A DNA stretch of 64,000 bases from NCBI GenBank assembly GCA_022792175.1, contig JAAWAN010000029.1, forward strand, positions 1 through 64,000. Direction: 5' to 3'. The notes beneath the pieces are model-generated. The model was not told the origin of the DNA. It made no database searches and worked only from the letters and a program-made list of their open reading frames with translations. Positions 60,284-64,000 of this stretch are shown here, in pieces. The stretch's first letter is position 1, and each line of letters opens with the position of its first letter. The position numbers and the translations under genes are program-made. The DNA comes from Provencibacterium sp. Lineage in GTDB: Bacteria > Bacillota > Clostridia > Oscillospirales > Ruminococcaceae.

Positions 60284-61624
60284 ATGACCAGGGATATGAC
60301 AGAGGGCGCGCCCGCCAGGCTGATTCTGCAGTTCACCCTGCCGCTCATTTTCGGCAATCTGTTTCAGCAGCTTTATTCGATGGTGGATACCATTTTAGTC
60401 GGCCGTTTTCTGGGAAAGCAGTCGCTTGCCGCCGTCGGCTCAACAGGGTCGTTAAGCTTTCTGCTCATCGGCTTCTGCCTGGGGCTCTGCAGCGGCTTTG
60501 CCATTCCGGTGGCGCAGCACTTCGGCGGCAAACGCATAGAGGAGCTGCGGCAGTCGGTGGGCAACATCATCTGGCTCATCGGGGCCGCCTCGGTGCTTTT
60601 CACCGTTTTAACCGTTCTCCTCTGCCGGCCGATGCTGGCCGCCATGAACACGCCGGAGGATATTCTCGAGGAGGCCTACCGCTATCTGGTGGTCATCTTC
60701 GCGGGCATTCCGGCCACCTTCTTTTATAACATTCAGGCGGCGCTGCTGCGCGCGCTGGGAGACAGCCGCACGCCGGTACTCTTTTTAATGCTCGCTTCGG
60801 CGGTCAACATCCTTCTGGACTTTGTGCTGATTCTCTTTACCCCTCTGGGAGCGGCGGGCGCGGCAGCGGCAACGGTCATCTCCCAGCTGCTCTCGGGGGG
60901 AGCCTGTTTTCTCTTCATCCTGAAAAAATTTGAAATCCTCCATCTTTCAAAGGATCATCTGCGGCTGCGCTCCGAGTGTGTCGGCGAGCTGCTCTCCGCG
61001 GGGGTGCCGATGGGGCTGCAGACCTCTATCACTGCCGTCGGCAGCATTCTGCTGCAGATTTCGGTCAATGCGCTCGGTTCACTGGCGGTCGCGGCCGTCA
61101 CCGCCTCGGGCAAAATCTCAATGCTTTTCTGCTGCATTTTCGATGCGCTGGGGGTGGCAATGTCCACCTATGGGGGGCAGAACATCGGCGCGGGCAAAAC
61201 CGAGCGGCTGACCCCCGGCCTCTGGGCCGGGATGGGCATCGGCAGCCTCTATGCGCTTTTGTCGCTCGGCATCATTCTGCTCTTCGGCCGGGGGATGATG
61301 ACACTGTTTGTCGACAAGGGGGAGACGGCGCTCATTGAAAACGCCTACCGGTTTTTATGTATCAACGCCGCCTTTTATATCCCGCTCGTCGGCGTCAATG
61401 TTTTCCGGCTGCTCATTCAGGGGATGGGCTACAGCAAAATGGCGGTGCTCGCGGGCGTCTGCGAAATGATAGCGCGCGGCGTTACCGGGCTGTTTTTAGT
61501 GCCCGCCTTCGGCTTTACCGCCGCCTGCTTCGCGAGCCCCATCGCCTGGATACTGGCCGATTTGTTCCTCGTCCCCGCCTATTTCACCATCTGTCGGCAT
61601 CTGAGGCGGTGGGGAGTGAGGTAA
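60284..61624 (+). CDS. MATE family efflux transporter
   Basis: 446 aa, about 12 transmembrane helices in two MatE halves (about 15-175 and 240-400). The N-terminal LPLIFGNLFQQLYSMVDTIL and VGRFLGKQSLAAVGSTGS are the MATE hallmarks. Such proteins use Na+ or H+ gradients to export cationic drugs or metabolites. ATG 60284 follows AAAGGAGA by 8-9 nt. Expression may be governed by the unusual hairpin just after the promoter. The downstream AraC regulator is convergent. Confidence 0.93.
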   Translation: MTRDMTEGAPARLILQFTLPLIFGNLFQQLYSMVDTILVGRFLGKQSLAAVGSTGSLSFLLIGFCLGLCSGFAIPVAQHFGGKRIEELRQSVGNIIWLIGAASVLFTVLTVLLCRPMLAAMNTPEDILEEAYRYLVVIFAGIPATFFYNIQAALLRALGDSRTPVLFLMLASAVNILLDFVLILFTPLGAAGAAAATVISQLLSGGACFLFILKKFEILHLSKDHLRLRSECVGELLSAGVPMGLQTSITAVGSILLQISVNALGSLAVAAVTASGKISMLFCCIFDALGVAMSTYGGQNIGAGKTERLTPGLWAGMGIGSLYALLSLGIILLFGRGMMTLFVDKGETALIENAYRFLCINAAFYIPLVGVNVFRLLIQGMGYSKMAVLAGVCEMIARGVTGLFLVPAFGFTAACFASPIAWILADLFLVPAYFTICRHLRRWGVR

Positions 61625-61704
61625 AAAAGCTGCTGTCTGCGGGTTCCGGCGTTTTTTGTAATTAAAGAGCGGATAACCCCTTCCCTCTTTGGGCAGGTAC
61701 GATT

Positions 61705-61755
61705 ATACCCCCGGATGTTGGCTTTTCCGAAAGCCAACATCCGGGGGTATCTTTA
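61705..61755. terminator. Terminator between the MATE gene and AraC regulator
   Basis: A 21-bp perfect inverted repeat (TACCCCCGGATGTTGGCTTT on the left arm) with a 4-nt loop and TCTTTAT tail lies between two converging genes. Confidence 0.8.
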
Positions 61756-61796
61756 TCCGGAATCATCCGTATCTGCTCTTTTTCGCCGGATACCCG

Positions 61797-64000
<2,204 letters not shown>

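Overview
The window is one continuous stretch of chromosome, GC-rich by eye, from a Gram-positive, endospore-forming, flagellated, saccharolytic bacterium. The best guess is a gut member of Clostridia (Oscillospirales-like); the exact taxon cannot be fixed from sequence alone. The assignment rests on a T-box leader, strong AGGAGG ribosome-binding sites, the Bacillus/Clostridium spore and division cluster (yabM-mazG-yabO-yabP-yabQ-divIC-yabR order), cdaA-cdaR, recJ-relA-dtd-hemZ, a long-form HPF, and many rho-independent terminators. I see no rRNA, tRNA, CRISPR array or intact insertion sequence.

Layout. 1-890: three small minus-strand ORFs of unknown, possibly mobile-element, origin. 1000-7430: a plus-strand operon behind a complete T-box leader, encoding a TIM-barrel/acyl-CoA-synthetase fusion and a GH31 glycosidase, followed by a Gfo/Idh/MocA dehydrogenase. 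7450-8620: an ECF sigma factor and its membrane partner. 8630-12500: L-fucose genes fucA-fucI-fucU, divergent from a DeoR regulator. 12578-21131: a GNAT enzyme, a TtcA-like PP-loop enzyme, a DUF975 membrane protein fused to a ribosomal L7/L12 C-terminal domain, LarC, an inositol-monophosphatase-like enzyme, HPF, an amidohydrolase and a hairpin-rich spacer. 21132-29774: GNAT, amidase and the spore/division cluster, with HU and a GyrI-like protein inserted. 30005-37330: hemZ, an MBL-fold hydrolase, dtd, relA, recJ and a 90-bp tandem intergenic repeat. 37370-41379: a FAD oxidoreductase, cdaR and cdaA. 41462-46553: a DUF402 protein, a cysteine desulfurase with a DUF3343 protein, a GH3 glycosidase and a VOC protein. 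46663-52700: a small coiled-coil protein, flagellin, and two large enzymes (TPR/alkaline-phosphatase-superfamily, and nucleotidyltransferase/PLP-enzyme fusion). 52769-62672: lon, engB, lysA, an EEP-family protein, a DUF4349 lipoprotein, a MATE transporter and an AraC regulator. 62819-end: the 5' part of a GH2 beta-galactosidase.

How it fits together. Fucose catabolism, GH31, GH3 and GH2 enzymes and sugar dehydrogenases indicate growth on plant or host glycans. The most unusual parts are: (i) a T-box, apparently leucine-specific, placed before a sugar/acyl-CoA operon instead of an amino-acid gene; (ii) a three-gene flagellin locus in which a cytosolic alkaline-phosphatase-superfamily enzyme with a Thr nucleophile and a cytidylyltransferase-like/PLP fusion could build and attach a phosphate- or phosphonate-type decoration on flagellin; and (iii) the DUF975-L7/L12 fusion. 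These functional links are inferences from domain content and gene order.
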